The notes beneath the pieces are model-generated. The model had not been told where the DNA came from. It searched no databases and saw only the letters and a program-made list of their open reading frames with translations. A stretch of DNA of 64,000 bases, from contig JADJBL010000017.1 in NCBI GenBank assembly GCA_016703765.1, positions 62,001-126,000 on the forward strand. The letters run 5' to 3'. Of the stretch, positions 41,355 to 51,517 are shown piece by piece (positions within the stretch are counted from its first letter, which is position 1; each line of letters starts with the position of its first letter). Made by a program: the position numbers and the translations under genes. This stretch comes from Saprospirales bacterium. GTDB lineage: Bacteria; Bacteroidota; Bacteroidia; Chitinophagales; Saprospiraceae.

Positions 41355-42395
41355 TTAGGGCTTTTCCGGGTTGGATTTAGCTTCCAGCATTCGGAGACGT
41401 TTTTCCATTTCCGGCAACAGTTTGAAGAGTGCGGAAGCCTTTAAAAACTCGCGATATCCCATAGCGGGCGCGCCTCCGATGATCATTCCATCTTTCTCCA
41501 CGCTGCCCAGCACCCCGCTCTGGCCTTGTACCTTTACCCGGTCGGCGATGCGGATATGCCCGGCAAACCCGGCCTGTCCGCCGATCTGGACCTGCTCCCC
41601 GATCCTGGTGCTCCCGGCAATGCCCACCTGAGCCGCTATGGCGGTATGGGCGCCGATCTCTACATTATGAGCAACCTGCACCAGGTTGTCGATCTTCACG
41701 CCTTTGCGGATCAGGGTGGAGCCCATGGTCGCCCGGTCGATGACCGTATTGGCCCCTATTTCCACATCGTCCTCGAGGACGACATTGCCGATCTGCGCTA
41801 TTTTTTGATAAGAGCCATCCTCTTTCGGCGAAAAACCAAACCCGTCGCTACCCACCACGGCATTGGCATGGAGTACGCAGCGCCGGCCGATCCGGCACTG
41901 GTGATAGACTTTTACACCGGGATAGATCAGGGTCTCCTCCCCCACTTCCGCATCGGGGCCGATATAGACCTGGGAAACCAGCCGGGCGCCCCGGGCGATC
42001 CGAGCGCCCTTTTCCACCACCGAAAAAGGGCCGATACTCACCCCCTCTTCGATGAGGGCCCCGGGATGAATGAATGCCAGGGATGAAATTCCCTCGTTTT
42101 CCGGTTTGGGCGCGTGTTTTCCATATTCCTCCAGCAGGGCCGCTATGGCTGCATAGACGTTGTCTACCCGGATCATCGTGGCCGGCACCGGTTTGTCGGG
42201 GACAAAGTCCCTACCTACCAGGATCGCCGAGGCGTTCGTGGTGTATACGTATGGCTCGTATTTGGGGTTGGCGAAAAAGGTGATGGCGCCATGGCCGCCC
42301 TCTTCTATTTTGGCAGGCCTGTTGATCTCTACGTTTGGGTCCCCTTCTACTATGCCTCCCAGAAACTGTGCTATTTGACCAGCTGTGAATTGCAT
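41355..42395 (-). CDS. lpxD: UDP-3-O-(3-hydroxyacyl)glucosamine N-acyltransferase
   Basis: The third lipid A enzyme. The N-terminal domain ([20 protein letters not shown] ... [20 protein letters not shown]) is followed by a hexapeptide beta helix with the active-site His in [20 protein letters not shown]. It is 346 residues and starts the lpxD-lpxCfabZ-lpxA-ABC run. Its promoter would lie in the 62 bases shared with the divergent hemC-like gene. Confidence 0.97.
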   Translation of the reverse strand: MQFTAGQIAQFLGGIVEGDPNVEINRPAKIEEGGHGAITFFANPKYEPYVYTTNASAILVGRDFVPDKPVPATMIRVDNVYAAIAALLEEYGKHAPKPENEGISSLAFIHPGALIEEGVSIGPFSVVEKGARIARGARLVSQVYIGPDAEVGEETLIYPGVKVYHQCRIGRRCVLHANAVVGSDGFGFSPKEDGSYQKIAQIGNVVLEDDVEIGANTVIDRATMGSTLIRKGVKIDNLVQVAHNVEIGAHTAIAAQVGIAGSTRIGEQVQIGGQAGFAGHIRIADRVKVQGQSGVLGSVEKDGMIIGGAPAMGYREFLKASALFKLLPEMEKRLRMLEAKSNPEKP

Positions 42396-42414
42396 GGGGG
42401 CAAAGGTAGAACAA

Positions 42415-42449
42415 TTTGCTAAAAATTGCTTTTTGCCCTTTTATCTTTG
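42415..42449 (+). promoter_or_regulatory. Promoter for the hemC-like gene (TTTG-N23-TATCTTTG)
   Basis: TTTG at 42415-42418 and TATCTTTG at 42442-42449 match the Bacteroidota consensus with a long spacer, ending eight bases before the ATG at 42458. Confidence 0.6.
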
Positions 42450-42457
42450 GAGCCGAA

Positions 42458-43292
42458 ATGGAAAGGATCATAAGAATTGGCATCCCGGAAGGGAGCGGGG
42501 GCGAGGCCCTCCAACAACAGGTTTTAAAGACATTCCAGGCGCCTGCCTGGCAATGCCTGCCTCGGCTTTACCCACCGGATGAGCTGCATGCAGCCCTGCT
42601 TTCCGGTGAAATCGAATGCAGCGCCCGGGCCCTCCACGAATTGCCCGCCACACCCCGGGAAGGGATCGTCAACGCCGCCCTGATCGACCGGGCCGAGCCC
42701 GCAGCCATGCTCATCATGCCTGCCGAAAAGCAATCCAACGGCATATTCCGGCTTCCAAAAGAAGCCGTCGTGTACGTGGCTCATCCCGCTCTAGGCGCGC
42801 AGTTGGGCGATTTCCGACCCGAGCTCCGGCTGCATCTGCTGGAAGGGAGCTTCCTGCAATGGGATTCGCTCCTCAGGGAAGGCTCAAGCCGACGCATTGC
42901 TCCTCAACCCGCTGGAAGCTTCGCTTTTTTTGAGGGAAAAGAGCGAGGATTTCTTTCGTCTGGCGCTGAACCCCCGGGAGATCTGCCCTCAGCCGGGCCT
43001 GGGGGCCATAGTCCTTCAAACCCTGTCCGACGATCTTCCCACCCGGCGTTTGTTGCAATCGGTTCATCGGCCCGAGCTCTCTGCGCGGACCAATGTGGAG
43101 CGTAAATTGCTCCGCCTGCTGGGTGGCGAGATCCAAACGCCCCTCGGCGCCTTTTGCGAGAGGGATGCGATGGGCCATTACCACCTTTTTGCCGCCTATG
43201 CCGGGGGGGAGAGTGGCCGGCTCAGGCGGGTCAGGCAATCTTCCAGCACCACATCCGACCTGGCAGACCTGGCATTTGCCGCTTTACAATAA
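42458..43292 (+). CDS. Divergent hydroxymethylbilane synthase-like protein lacking the cofactor cysteine, frameshifted
   Basis: HemC polymerises four porphobilinogens to hydroxymethylbilane. The protein starts MERIIRIGIPEGSGGE; about 42880 the frame must shift from LLREGS to QADALLLNPLEA, after which FNPREICPQPGLGAIVLQTL and TNVERKLLRLLGGEIQTPLG clearly belong to HemC. Joined, it is about 278 residues, shorter than usual. Key residues are missing: where HemC has VHSLKDLP the sequence reads ARALHELP (Lys to His, catalytic Asp to Glu), and at the dipyrromethane-attaching Cys (GGCQVPIG) it reads GEIQTPLG with Ile. It therefore looks like a decayed paralogue or a protein with another function. 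The gene lies next to lpxD and a lipoprotein, with no other haem gene. Confidence 0.75.
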
Positions 43293-43330
43293 TTTTGGGC
43301 CAACACCAGTTTCAACCAAAAAATAAAACC

Positions 43331-43774
43331 ATGCGCCCCTACCCTGTCCTCCTGTTCCTGCTGGCCGTTGTTTATACCGCCTGCCGGCCTGGCCAACCCC
43401 AGGTCGAACAGGCACAAGCGGAAGAGGAGGTAGATCTGAACGAGTTTTACAATTTCTACCAAAGCTTTCATATCGACAGCGCCTACCAGATGGATCATAT
43501 CATTTTTCCCTTGCAAGGCTTGCCCGCCAACGCCGACAGCATTACCATTGCAAGGAATAATTACCATTGGGAAAGGGAAGACTGGATCCTGCACCAGCCC
43601 GTCGATTTTGAAACCAGCGAATTCCGGCGGGAGATCCTCCCCCTGAGCGAGGAGATCGTGTTGGAAAAGATCGTGCACCGCAGCGGCCAGACCGGCATGC
43701 TCCGACGTTTCGCCAAGATCGGCGACGATTGGTATTTGATCTATTTTGCGGACCTCAATAGGATACGGCAGTAG
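43331..43774 (+). CDS. Predicted lipoprotein of unknown function
   Basis: A 147-residue protein with a lipoprotein signal (VYTAC, Cys18) followed by an acidic linker. A recurring pattern FYNFYQSFHIDSAYQMDHIIF with FPLQGLP and a later WEREDWILHQPVDF resembles small Bacteroidota lipoproteins of the DUF4348 type, but the match is by eye and weak. It follows the hemC-like gene by 38 bases and probably shares its transcript; it ends at a tandem-unit hairpin. Confidence 0.65.
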   Translation: MRPYPVLLFLLAVVYTACRPGQPQVEQAQAEEEVDLNEFYNFYQSFHIDSAYQMDHIIFPLQGLPANADSITIARNNYHWEREDWILHQPVDFETSEFRREILPLSEEIVLEKIVHRSGQTGMLRRFAKIGDDWYLIYFADLNRIRQ

Positions 43775-43782
43775 TTTTGAGT

Positions 43783-43857
43783 TTTTAATTTTTAGTCCTT
43801 AGTTTTTAGTTGGGTTGCTCTAACTAAGAACTAAAAATTAAAAACTAAAAACTTAAT
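43783..43857. repeat. Hairpin with tandem-unit arms (TTTTTAG type) between lipoprotein gene and hldD
   Basis: Left arm: TTTTTAATTTTTAG and TTAGTTTTTAG units. Right arm: CTAAAAATTAAAAACTAAAAA. The right arm runs into the TAA stop of hldD. Confidence 0.75.
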
Positions 43858-44821
43858 AAGTCTTGTTGCCCAATAGATACCCCTTCACATAATCCCCCAC
43901 TCCTTCTTCCAGCGAAAAGAAAGGCCTTGCATACCCGGCTCCCCGCAGTTTGTCCATATTGGCCTGGGTAAAGTACTGGTAGGTATCCCGAATGTCTTCG
44001 GGCGTATCGACAAATTCTATTTTGGGCTCCAGCTGCATGGCGTGGAAGGTGGCCTTTGCCAGGTCGAGGAAGGTGCGGGCCTGGCCCGAGCCCACGTTGT
44101 ACAGGCCGTTGGCGGGATGGTTGCTGAGCAGGAAATAGCAAATATCCACCACGTCTTTGACATAGATAAAATCGCGCTTTTGATGCCCGTCGGCAATGCC
44201 GGGGCGGTGTGAGCGGAACAGCTTCATGCCGCCCGATTCGCGGATCTGGCGAAAAGTGTGATACACCACGGAGGCCATGCGGCCCTTGTGGTATTCGTTG
44301 GGTCCGTACACGTTGAAAAACTTGAGCCCGGCCCAGAATGGCGGGCTTTCTTTTTGCCGCAGCGCCCAGATATCGAATTCGTTTTTCGACACCCCATAAG
44401 GGTTTAAAGGTTTCAACTGGGCCGGCAATTCGTGGCGGTCGTCGTAACCCAGGGCGCCGTCCCCGTAGGTCGCGGCGCTGGATGCGTAAACGAGCGGGAT
44501 GCGATACCGGGTGCAACGCTCCCACAAAGCCTTGGTGTAGTTCAGGTTGAGGCGCTCGAAGATCGACCAGTCTTTTTCGGTGGTGTCCGTCCTCGCGCCC
44601 ATGTGAAAGACGAAGGTGACGTCGTCGTGCGCCCGGTCCAACCAATCCAGAAACTCCATCCGCCCAAACCTCGCGATGCAGGACCTGTCCAGCAGGTTTC
44701 TGACCTTGTCCGGGCGGGCGGCAAAATCGTCCACCAGGAGCAGGTTCTTATGCCCCAGGTCGTTCAGTTTGCCCGTAAGGCAACTCCCGATAAAGCCGGC
44801 CGCGCCTGTAATGACGATCAT
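43853..44821 (-). CDS. hldD: ADP-L-glycero-D-manno-heptose-6-epimerase
   Basis: Makes ADP-L-glycero-D-manno-heptose for lipopolysaccharide core. The 322 residues show the NAD-binding TGAAGFIGSCLTGKL, VYASSAATYGDG, the catalytic YGVSKNEFD and the family segments FFNVYGPNEYHKGRMASVVY and RDFIYVKDVVDICYFLL. Together with the nearby lpx genes it supports a complete LPS pathway. A 100-base hairpin region separates it from gcvP. Confidence 0.95.
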   Translation of the reverse strand: MIVITGAAGFIGSCLTGKLNDLGHKNLLLVDDFAARPDKVRNLLDRSCIARFGRMEFLDWLDRAHDDVTFVFHMGARTDTTEKDWSIFERLNLNYTKALWERCTRYRIPLVYASSAATYGDGALGYDDRHELPAQLKPLNPYGVSKNEFDIWALRQKESPPFWAGLKFFNVYGPNEYHKGRMASVVYHTFRQIRESGGMKLFRSHRPGIADGHQKRDFIYVKDVVDICYFLLSNHPANGLYNVGSGQARTFLDLAKATFHAMQLEPKIEFVDTPEDIRDTYQYFTQANMDKLRGAGYARPFFSLEEGVGDYVKGYLLGNKTY

Positions 44822-44825
44822 ACAT

Positions 44826-44928
44826 TGAGTTGAAGAGTTGAAGAGTTGAAGAGTTTACTTTTTGACGAAGTCAAAAAGGCGTCCTTTAAACTTTAAACTA
44901 TTCAACTTTTCAACTATAAACTATTCGA
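44826..44928. repeat. Hairpin with tandem-unit arms (GAGTTGAA type) between gcvP and hldD
   Basis: GAGTTGAA occurs three times in tandem on the left; the right arm has AAACTATTCAACTTTTCAACT-like complements. An inner TTTTTGACG/CGTCAAAAA-type pairing surrounds the loop. The right arm includes the TAG stop of gcvP. Confidence 0.75.
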
Positions 44929-47810
44929 TATTCTCGGACATATAGCTCTCAATCGGCGGACAGACGCAGATCAGGTTGCGGTCGCCATGAGCGTTGTTCA
45001 CGCGGCCTATCCAGGGCCAGAACTTGTAGCCTTCGCGCAGGTAGGGCAGCGGGTAGGCGGCCTTCTCGCGGCTGTAGGGAAGCGTCCATTCGTCGGCTGT
45101 GATCACGCCCGCTGTGTGGGGCGCGTTGTGGAGCACGTTGGCATGGGCGTCGGCCTCGCCGGAGGCGATTTCGTCGATCTCCTTCCTGATCTGGAGGAGG
45201 GCCTCGCAGAAGCGGTCGAGCTCGGATTTGTCCTCGCTTTCGGTGGGCTCGATCATAATCGTGCCCGCCACCGGGAAGGAAAGGGTCGGGGCGTGGAAAC
45301 CGTAGTCCATCAGTCGTTTGGCCACGTCTTCAGCGCTGACCACGGCCTTGAAGGGGCGAAGGTCGACGATCAGTTCGTGGGCGGTGCGGCCCATTTCTCC
45401 AACGTATAAGACCTGATAGGCCGGTTCGAGCATCGACTTGATATAGTTGGCGTTCAGGATGGCGAATTTTGTGGCGTCGGTCACCCCTTTTCCGCCCAAC
45501 ATCCGGATATACCCGTAGGAGATCAGCAGGATGCTGGCGCTGCCGAAGGGCGCGGAGGACACGGCGTAAATCCCCTTTTCGCCACCGGTTTCGACGAAAT
45601 GATGCTTGGGCAAATAGGGCGCCAGGCTGTCGTTCACGCAGATCGGGCCCATGCCGGGTCCGCCGCCTCCGTGCGGGATGGCGAAGGTTTTGTGCAGGTT
45701 GAGGTGGCACACATCGGCGCCGATCAGACCCGGACTGGTGAGACCCACCTGGGCGTTCATATTGGCGCCGTCCATATACACCTTGCCGCCGCGATCGTGG
45801 ATGATCTGGCAGATCTCGCGGATCGAGGTTTCAAAAACCCCGTGCGTGGAGGGATAGGTGACCATCAGGCAGGCCAGGCGATCCTTGTATTGCTCGGCTT
45901 TCGCGCGAAGGTCGCTCACCTCGATATTCCCGTGGTCGTCGCAACTCACCACGATCACCTCCATGCCAACCATGACGGCGCTGGCGGGGTTTGTGCCGTG
46001 AGCGGAGGAATGGGATCAGGGCCACATTGCGATGCGCGCCTCCAGTGGCCTGGTGGTAGGCCCGGATGGTGAGCAGCCCTGCATATTCGCCCTGGGCGCC
46101 CGAGTTGGGCATCAGGGAGCAGGCCGTGAAACCGGTGATTTCGCAGAGATAGCGCTCCAAATCGCGGAAGATCTCGTGATACCCCTCCACCTGATCGACC
46201 GGCACGAAGGGGTGGATATCCGCGAATTCGGGCCAGCTGACCGGCATGAGTTCTGCAGCGGCGTTGAGCTTCATGGTGCAACTACCCAGCGTGATCATGG
46301 AATGGACCAGCGACAGGTCCCTGCTCTCCAGGCGCTTGATGTAGCGCATGAGTTTGGACTCCGTATGGTATGAATTGAAGACCGGGTGGCTCATGTAATC
46401 TACGTCGCGATGGAGGGTAGCCGGAAGGGAAAATCCGGGGATCTCGGCAAAGTCTGCGATATGGCCGGAATCCTTGGCTTCTGCGAAAACGGTGATGATC
46501 AGGTCTACGTCTTCTTCGAAGGTCGTCTCGTCCAGACTGATCTGAATGCCATTCGAGGTATACAGGAAATTCAGCTCGTTGGACTGGGCCAGGTGAAGGA
46601 TGCGATTTTTTGTGGCGCTATCGGCCCGGACGAAAAGGGTATCGAAGAAGTGCTCATTGGCCTGGTCGAAGCCCATTTTCCGGAGGTTGGCGCTCAGCAC
46701 CTGGGCGAGGCCGTGCACGCGCTCCGCGATGGCGCGGATGCCTTTGGGGCCGTGGTACACGCCGTACATGCCGGCCATGATGGCGAGCAGGGCCTGGGCG
46801 GTGCAGATGTTCGAGGTGGCCTTTTCCCGGCGGATGTGCTGTTCGCGGGTCTGGAGCGCCATGCGCAGGGCCCGGTCGTTGTGCACGTCGACCGACACGC
46901 CGATGATGCGGCCGGGGATGATGCGCTTGAAATCGTCCTTGGTGGCAAAGTAAGCTGCATGCGGACCACCGTACCCCATCGGAACTCCGAAACGCTGGGT
47001 ATTCCCCACGGCGGCATCGGCGCCCCAGTGGGCGGGGGCTTTCAGGACGGCCAGGCCGAGGATATCGGCTGCCACCGTGACGTATATTTCTTGGGCTTTG
47101 CACTTTTCTGCGAAAGCGCGGTAATCTTCTGCTTGCCCCTGTTTATTGGGGTACTGCAGCAGCACGCCGAAGGTCTTGTCGCTGGGTTCAAAGCTTTTCC
47201 AGTCGCCCACCACGATATGGATATCGAGCGGGAGGGCCCGGGTGCGGAGCACGTCGATGGTCTGGTCGAAGACGTTTTGATCGACGAAGAATTCGTTGTC
47301 GTGTTGCTCGTCTTTGGATTTTTTATTGCGGACGCCGTAGAACATAGCCATGGCCTCGGCGGCGGCGGTGCCTTCGTCGAGGAGGGAGGCGTTGGCGATG
47401 GGAAATCCGGTCAGGTCGGACACCATGGTCTGGAAGTTCAGGAGGGCTTCCAGGCGGCCCTGTGCGATCTCGGCCTGGTAGGGAGTGTACTGGGTGTACC
47501 AGGCGGGGTTTTGGAAAACGTTGCGCGCGATGGCGGCCGGGGTGATGGTGCCGTAGTAGCCCATGCCGATATAGGACTTAAACAGCTTGTTCATCTTGGC
47601 GATCTCGCGCAGTTCGCGGAGGTATTCGTACTCGGTGAGGGCTTCGGGCAGGTTGAGGGCTTCGCGCATCCGGATGCTGTCGGGCACCGTTTCGTGGATG
47701 AGTTGGTCGAGGGAATCGGCTTTCACCACGGAGAGCATGGCCGCCAGTTCTTCTTCATTTATCCCGATATGACGCTTTGCGAACCGGTCGAAAGGCTTCA
47801 GTTTATTCAT
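44921..47810 (-). CDS. gcvP: Glycine dehydrogenase (decarboxylating), P-protein, single-base frameshift
   Basis: The P-protein of the glycine cleavage system decarboxylates glycine with pyridoxal phosphate. From 47810 the frame gives [20 protein letters not shown] to [15 protein letters not shown]. There one extra A/T at about 46009-46010 shifts the frame; without it the sequence would read [20 protein letters not shown], the normal P-protein text. The rest ([15 protein letters not shown] ... [20 protein letters not shown] with the PLP lysine ... SYMSENIE) lies in another frame down to 44921. Together about 960 residues, the family length. The pieces overlap between 45831 and 45973. A sequence error in one base is the simplest explanation. 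gcvT and gcvH are not in the window. Confidence 0.95.
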
Positions 47811-48283
47811 GACGAGTGATTGTGCGTTTGGTTAGGAAGTTTGGGAAAAAACCGCCCAAAGTTACAAATTTGGGTGTAATAAAATAGCAATAAAAGGCAG
47901 GGCTCGCTCGTGAGGGTCTCAGCCTACCGTCAGGGGCCCTCATGAGCAGAGAGGCTACATTTATAGCAATAAAATTGGGAATCCTTGTCAAAATCCCAAA
48001 GGGATTTAATATTCATAACCCCGGGTGAAACCCGGGGAATCAGACGCAACGCCTGCAACCGCGTAGCGGTTGAATAAAGGAGGGAACAACCGCTACTTTT
48101 GAAGGTCTATTCAACCGCTACGCGGTTGTACGGATTTGATACCCCTTTTCCCCGGGTTCCACCCGGGGCTATGCATATTCCACCCCTTTTAGGGGTTTCG
48201 ACCGGTCGATTCCTGGCAAAAGATCTTGATTTTTCAATAGCTTTGATACGTTTGCACTGGAGGTTATCGATCAAAAAATCCCT
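47811..48283. repeat. Intergenic region with a mosaic of short palindromic repeats
   Basis: No gene is present. From about 47995 to 48205 the region carries AATCCCAAAGGGATT, CCCCGGGTGAAACCCGGGG, CAACCGCGTAGCGGTTGAAT, its inverse TATTCAACCGCTACGCGGTTG, CCCCGGGTTCCACCCGGGG and ACCCCTTTTAGGGGT, each itself palindromic and arranged roughly mirror-like about 48090. TAGCAATAAAA occurs at 47884 and again near 47965. Such motifs are dispersed in many Bacteroidota genomes. Confidence 0.8.
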
Positions 48284-49213
48284 TTATTGAAGCACTATTT
48301 TGGCAACAGCTATCCCATTGGTTGTAATCACCTGCAACAGATACACCCCAGGCCTTGCCCCTCGTACATCCAAATCCACTCCATTGCCTCCCTCGTTCGT
48401 TTTTTCCAAAAGCAAGGCGCCGGTCATCGTTAGAAGCGACACCCTTTCGATCCCGGAATCCAATTTTTCCAGAATGATGTGGACCTGATCAGTCGCCGGA
48501 TTGGGAAAAACCTTCAGGGCAGATACAGGAAGCAGCCGCTCCCGGGTTGCGGTGGCATCGACGATACCGCAATCGGACTCGGAGCCGATGCAGTAATGTT
48601 CAAGTGTGTAACTGCTTTCTCCTGTGGTAATACACCCGAAACAGGGATCGAAAAGCCCGGTGTGCGTACCCAGACCCTCAACTTGATAAGCGTAGCCGTA
48701 AAGCACGCTCCATCTATCGCGATCCTCCCCGAATAAAAAAGCGGTGTCAAAGGAATCGATAGGCCATGTCCATTCCGGGTGATCCGGCCAGCCGCTGATA
48801 CAGGAGGGCAGCGTATCTCCCACTTCCAGTGAAAAATCATACCACAACTTCTCTGCGCCGAGATCGGTGCAGCGGTGTTCGATTTCGCTTTCTTCGAAAA
48901 TGCGGGCATAAACCTTTCGCTCGTCGATATCCTCCCGGATGGCGCCGAAGAGGGCCTGTCCGCTTTTCCGGTAGGGTACAAACGGCCACTGGTCGATGAA
49001 AAATCCCAACCGGTATACCTTTTTATAGGCCGTACCGTCGATTGTCGTGTCTCCTTCGATGCGGTACCCGAAGAGGTCATTTTCCTCGAAGGTACCGCCA
49101 TCCCACTTATAGTTGACCCACGTGGCCTGCTCTTGCACAAGCGGGATGTAATCCTGGGCGGGGAGGGCGAGTGCCGAGGGAAGGAAGAAAGTTACAAAAA
49201 GAAGTTTTTTCAT
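48284..49213 (-). CDS. Secreted protein with T9SS type A sorting domain, function unknown
   Basis: A 309-residue protein with signal peptide MKKLLFVTFFLPSALALPA. The middle region, about 190 residues rich in aromatic and acidic residues (DLFGYRIEGDTTIDGTAYKK, SGQALFGAIREDIDERKVY), recurs in Bacteroidota secreted proteins but has no name I can give. Residues 230-309 are a T9SS type A domain (LKVFPNPATDQVHIILEK, GARPGVYLLQVITTNGIAVA). By family it would be exported across the outer membrane and cleaved or anchored there. It ends at 48284 beside the repeat mosaic. Confidence 0.82.
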   Translation of the reverse strand: MKKLLFVTFFLPSALALPAQDYIPLVQEQATWVNYKWDGGTFEENDLFGYRIEGDTTIDGTAYKKVYRLGFFIDQWPFVPYRKSGQALFGAIREDIDERKVYARIFEESEIEHRCTDLGAEKLWYDFSLEVGDTLPSCISGWPDHPEWTWPIDSFDTAFLFGEDRDRWSVLYGYAYQVEGLGTHTGLFDPCFGCITTGESSYTLEHYCIGSESDCGIVDATATRERLLPVSALKVFPNPATDQVHIILEKLDSGIERVSLLTMTGALLLEKTNEGGNGVDLDVRGARPGVYLLQVITTNGIAVAKIVLQ

Positions 49214-49232
49214 AAGATAGGGTGTTTTTGAA

Positions 49233-49292
49233 CCGCGACGACGCGGCGGACGCGGCGTTTGTTTCGTTGCGTTCGCCGCGTCGTTGCGGTGA
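49233..49292. repeat. GC-rich hairpin with tandem-unit arms (GACGCGGCG type)
   Basis: AACCGCGACGACGCGGCGGACGC-like units on the left pair with GCGTTCGCCGCGTCGTTGCGGT-like units on the right. The hairpin ends beside the fumC stop. Confidence 0.7.
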
Positions 49293-49295
49293 AAA

Positions 49296-50690
49296 TTATT
49301 TCGACCCCACCATATTTTCAGGCCTCACCCATTCGTCGAACTGCTCCGGCGTGACCAGCCCGAGCTCGACCGCGGCCTCCTTGAGGGTTTTGTTTTCCTT
49401 GTGGGCCTTCTTGGCGATTTTGGCGGCGTTTTCGTAGCCAATATGCGGATTGAGGGCGGTGACCAGCATGAGGGAGTTTTCCATGTGTTTTTTAATGACC
49501 GGCAGGTTGGGTTCGATGCCCACAGCACATTTCACATCGAAGGAAACGCAAGCCTCGCCGATGAGTCTGGCCGATTGCAGCACATTGGCTGCGATGAGGG
49601 GCTTAAAGACATTGAGCTCGAAATGGCCCGTCATGCCGCCGATGGACACGGCCACATCGTTGCCGATCGTCTGGGCGCAGACCATGCTGAGGGCTTCCGG
49701 CTGGGTGGGGTTGACCTTGCCCGGCATGATGGACGAGCCCGGCTCGTTGTCGGGAATGATGATCTCGCCGATGCCGCTGCGCGGACCCGAACTGAGGATG
49801 CGCACATCGTTGGCGATCTTCATCAGGGAAACGGCGGCGCGCTTCAGGGCGCCGGAGAGTTCGACCATGGCGTCGTGGGCCGCCAGGCCCTCGAATTTAT
49901 TGGGCGCGGTGACGAAGGGCAGGCCGGTGAATTCGGCGATCTTTTTCGCCACCAGCACGTCGTAACCCTTGGGAGCGTTGAGGCCGGTGCCGACGGCCGT
50001 GCCGCCCAGGGCAAGTTCCCGCACCATTTCCATGGCCGAGCGGATGGCCCGCATGGAGTTGTCGAGCTGCTGCACGTAGCCGGAAAATTCCTGGCCCAGC
50101 GTCAGCGGCGTGGCGTCCATGAAGTGGGTGCGGCCGGTTTTGACGATATCTTTAAACTCCTCCACCTTTTTGGCCAGCGTGTCGCGCAATTGTTGCAGGC
50201 CCGGGAGGGTGACTTCAGCCGCCATTTTGTAGGCGGCGATGTGCATGGCGGTGGGAAAGGTATCGTTGGAGGACTGGGATTTATTGACGTCGTCGTTGGG
50301 ATGCAGGACCTTTTTGTCATCGCTCAGGGCGCCGCCGGAGAGCACGTGCGCCCGGTAGGCGATCACCTCGTTGACGTTCATATTGCTCTGGGTGCCGGAG
50401 CCGGTCTGCCAGATGACGAGCGGGAACTCGCCGTCGAGTTTGCCTTCCAGGATCTCCTCGCAGACCCGGCTGATGAGGTCGCGCTTTTCGGCGGAAAGTA
50501 CGCCCAGTTCGACATTGGCGTAGGCGGCGGCTTTTTTCAGGTAGGCGAAGGCGTATATGATTTCTTTGGGCATGGAGGCCTCGGGGCCGATCTTGAAATT
50601 GTTGCGGGAACGTTCGGTCTGGGCGCCCCAGTATTTGTCGGCAGGCACCTGGACTTCGCCCATGGTGTCGTGTTCGGTACGGTAATTCAT
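49296..50690 (-). CDS. fumC: Class II fumarate hydratase
   Basis: Interconverts fumarate and malate in the citric acid cycle. The 464 residues have the substrate segments [14 protein letters not shown] and [28 protein letters not shown] with the catalytic His, and the fumarase/aspartase signature [15 protein letters not shown]. Length and order match FumC. It is divergent from the sod locus. Confidence 0.97.
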   Translation of the reverse strand: MNYRTEHDTMGEVQVPADKYWGAQTERSRNNFKIGPEASMPKEIIYAFAYLKKAAAYANVELGVLSAEKRDLISRVCEEILEGKLDGEFPLVIWQTGSGTQSNMNVNEVIAYRAHVLSGGALSDDKKVLHPNDDVNKSQSSNDTFPTAMHIAAYKMAAEVTLPGLQQLRDTLAKKVEEFKDIVKTGRTHFMDATPLTLGQEFSGYVQQLDNSMRAIRSAMEMVRELALGGTAVGTGLNAPKGYDVLVAKKIAEFTGLPFVTAPNKFEGLAAHDAMVELSGALKRAAVSLMKIANDVRILSSGPRSGIGEIIIPDNEPGSSIMPGKVNPTQPEALSMVCAQTIGNDVAVSIGGMTGHFELNVFKPLIAANVLQSARLIGEACVSFDVKCAVGIEPNLPVIKKHMENSLMLVTALNPHIGYENAAKIAKKAHKENKTLKEAAVELGLVTPEQFDEWVRPENMVGSK

Positions 50691-50770
50691 GATAGTAATT
50701 TTGGTGATTTCTAATAGAACAAAGTTATTACTACTTTGTCAACTTAATAGGTAAGGCAAACTCAAAATCT

Positions 50771-50869
50771 CAGAAGTAAACCGCAAAGGCGCTAAGGCGC
50801 AAAGAAATACGCAAAGAATATTCGGGGCCTCTTAGCGTTCTTTGCGCCTTAGCGGTTAATATTAGAAAT
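50771..50869. repeat. Hairpin with tandem-unit arms (CGCAAAG/GCGCTAAG type)
   Basis: AACCGCAAAGGCGCTAAG, GCGCAAAG and ACGCAAAG units on the left pair with TTAGCGTTCTTTGCGCCTTAG and CGGTT on the right. It lies between the divergent fumC and sod starts. Confidence 0.75.
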
Positions 50870-50927
50870 CTGTATTGTGATTAAACTTCTTAACTTTAGC
50901 TACGTTACCTTATTAAAAAATCAACTT

Positions 50928-51406
50928 ATGGCTTTCAAACTACCTACCCTCCCTTACGCGTTCGACGCGCTGGAACCTTATATCGACGCCCGCACCATGG
51001 AATCGGCGGATTTTACAACCACAACCTGTTTTGGGAGATCATGTCGCCCAACGGCGGCGGTCAACCCACGGCTCAGATGAATATCGGCAAGGCCCTGGAG
51101 CGCGACTTTACCTCCTTTGAAAATTTCCAGAAAGAATTCACCAACGCCGCCTCCCTGGTGTTTGGATCGGGCTGGGCCTGGCTTTGCGCCGACAAGAACA
51201 AACACCTGTTCATTTGCGGCACTCCCAACCAGGACAATCCCCTGATGGACGTCAACAACTTCGAAGGAACTCCCGTGTTGGGCCTCGACGTGTGGGAGCA
51301 TGCGTACTACCTCAACTACCAGAACCGCCGGCCGGACTACATCAACGCCTTTTTCAACGTCATCAATTGGCACGAAGTTAGCCGCCGTTTCGACGCTTTA
51401 GGATAA
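50928..51406 (+). pseudogene. Fe/Mn superoxide dismutase, internal deletion with frame change
   Basis: The start [20 protein letters not shown] is normal, up to ARTME; then ESADF and a frame change. The other frame resumes at [20 protein letters not shown] and reads to the end with [35 protein letters not shown] and [12 protein letters not shown]. The metal ligands of the second half (D and H in DVWEHAYY, H in YNHN) are present, but the first half's helix pair with its ligand His (the HHxKHHxxYV segment) is gone, about 48-50 residues. The junction at about 50998-51008 contains TGGAATCGGC, the same ten bases as in the ribE deletion. As given, no active enzyme can be made. Confidence 0.9.
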
Positions 51407-51424
51407 GGAAAAAATAAAAAAACC

Positions 51425-51454
51425 TTGCAGCGCGTTAAGAAAACGTCTACCTTG
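51425..51454 (+). promoter_or_regulatory. Promoter-like TTG-N20-TACCTTG upstream of a 22-codon membrane peptide
   Basis: TTG at 51425-51427, a 20-base spacer and TACCTTG at 51448-51454 approximate the Bacteroidota promoter; the ATG is 64 bases further on. Confidence 0.45.
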
Positions 51455-51517
51455 CGACAATATTGGGAACAGAACATATCGAACGAACATATTCAAAAAC
51501 TTTAAAATCCCATTCCC

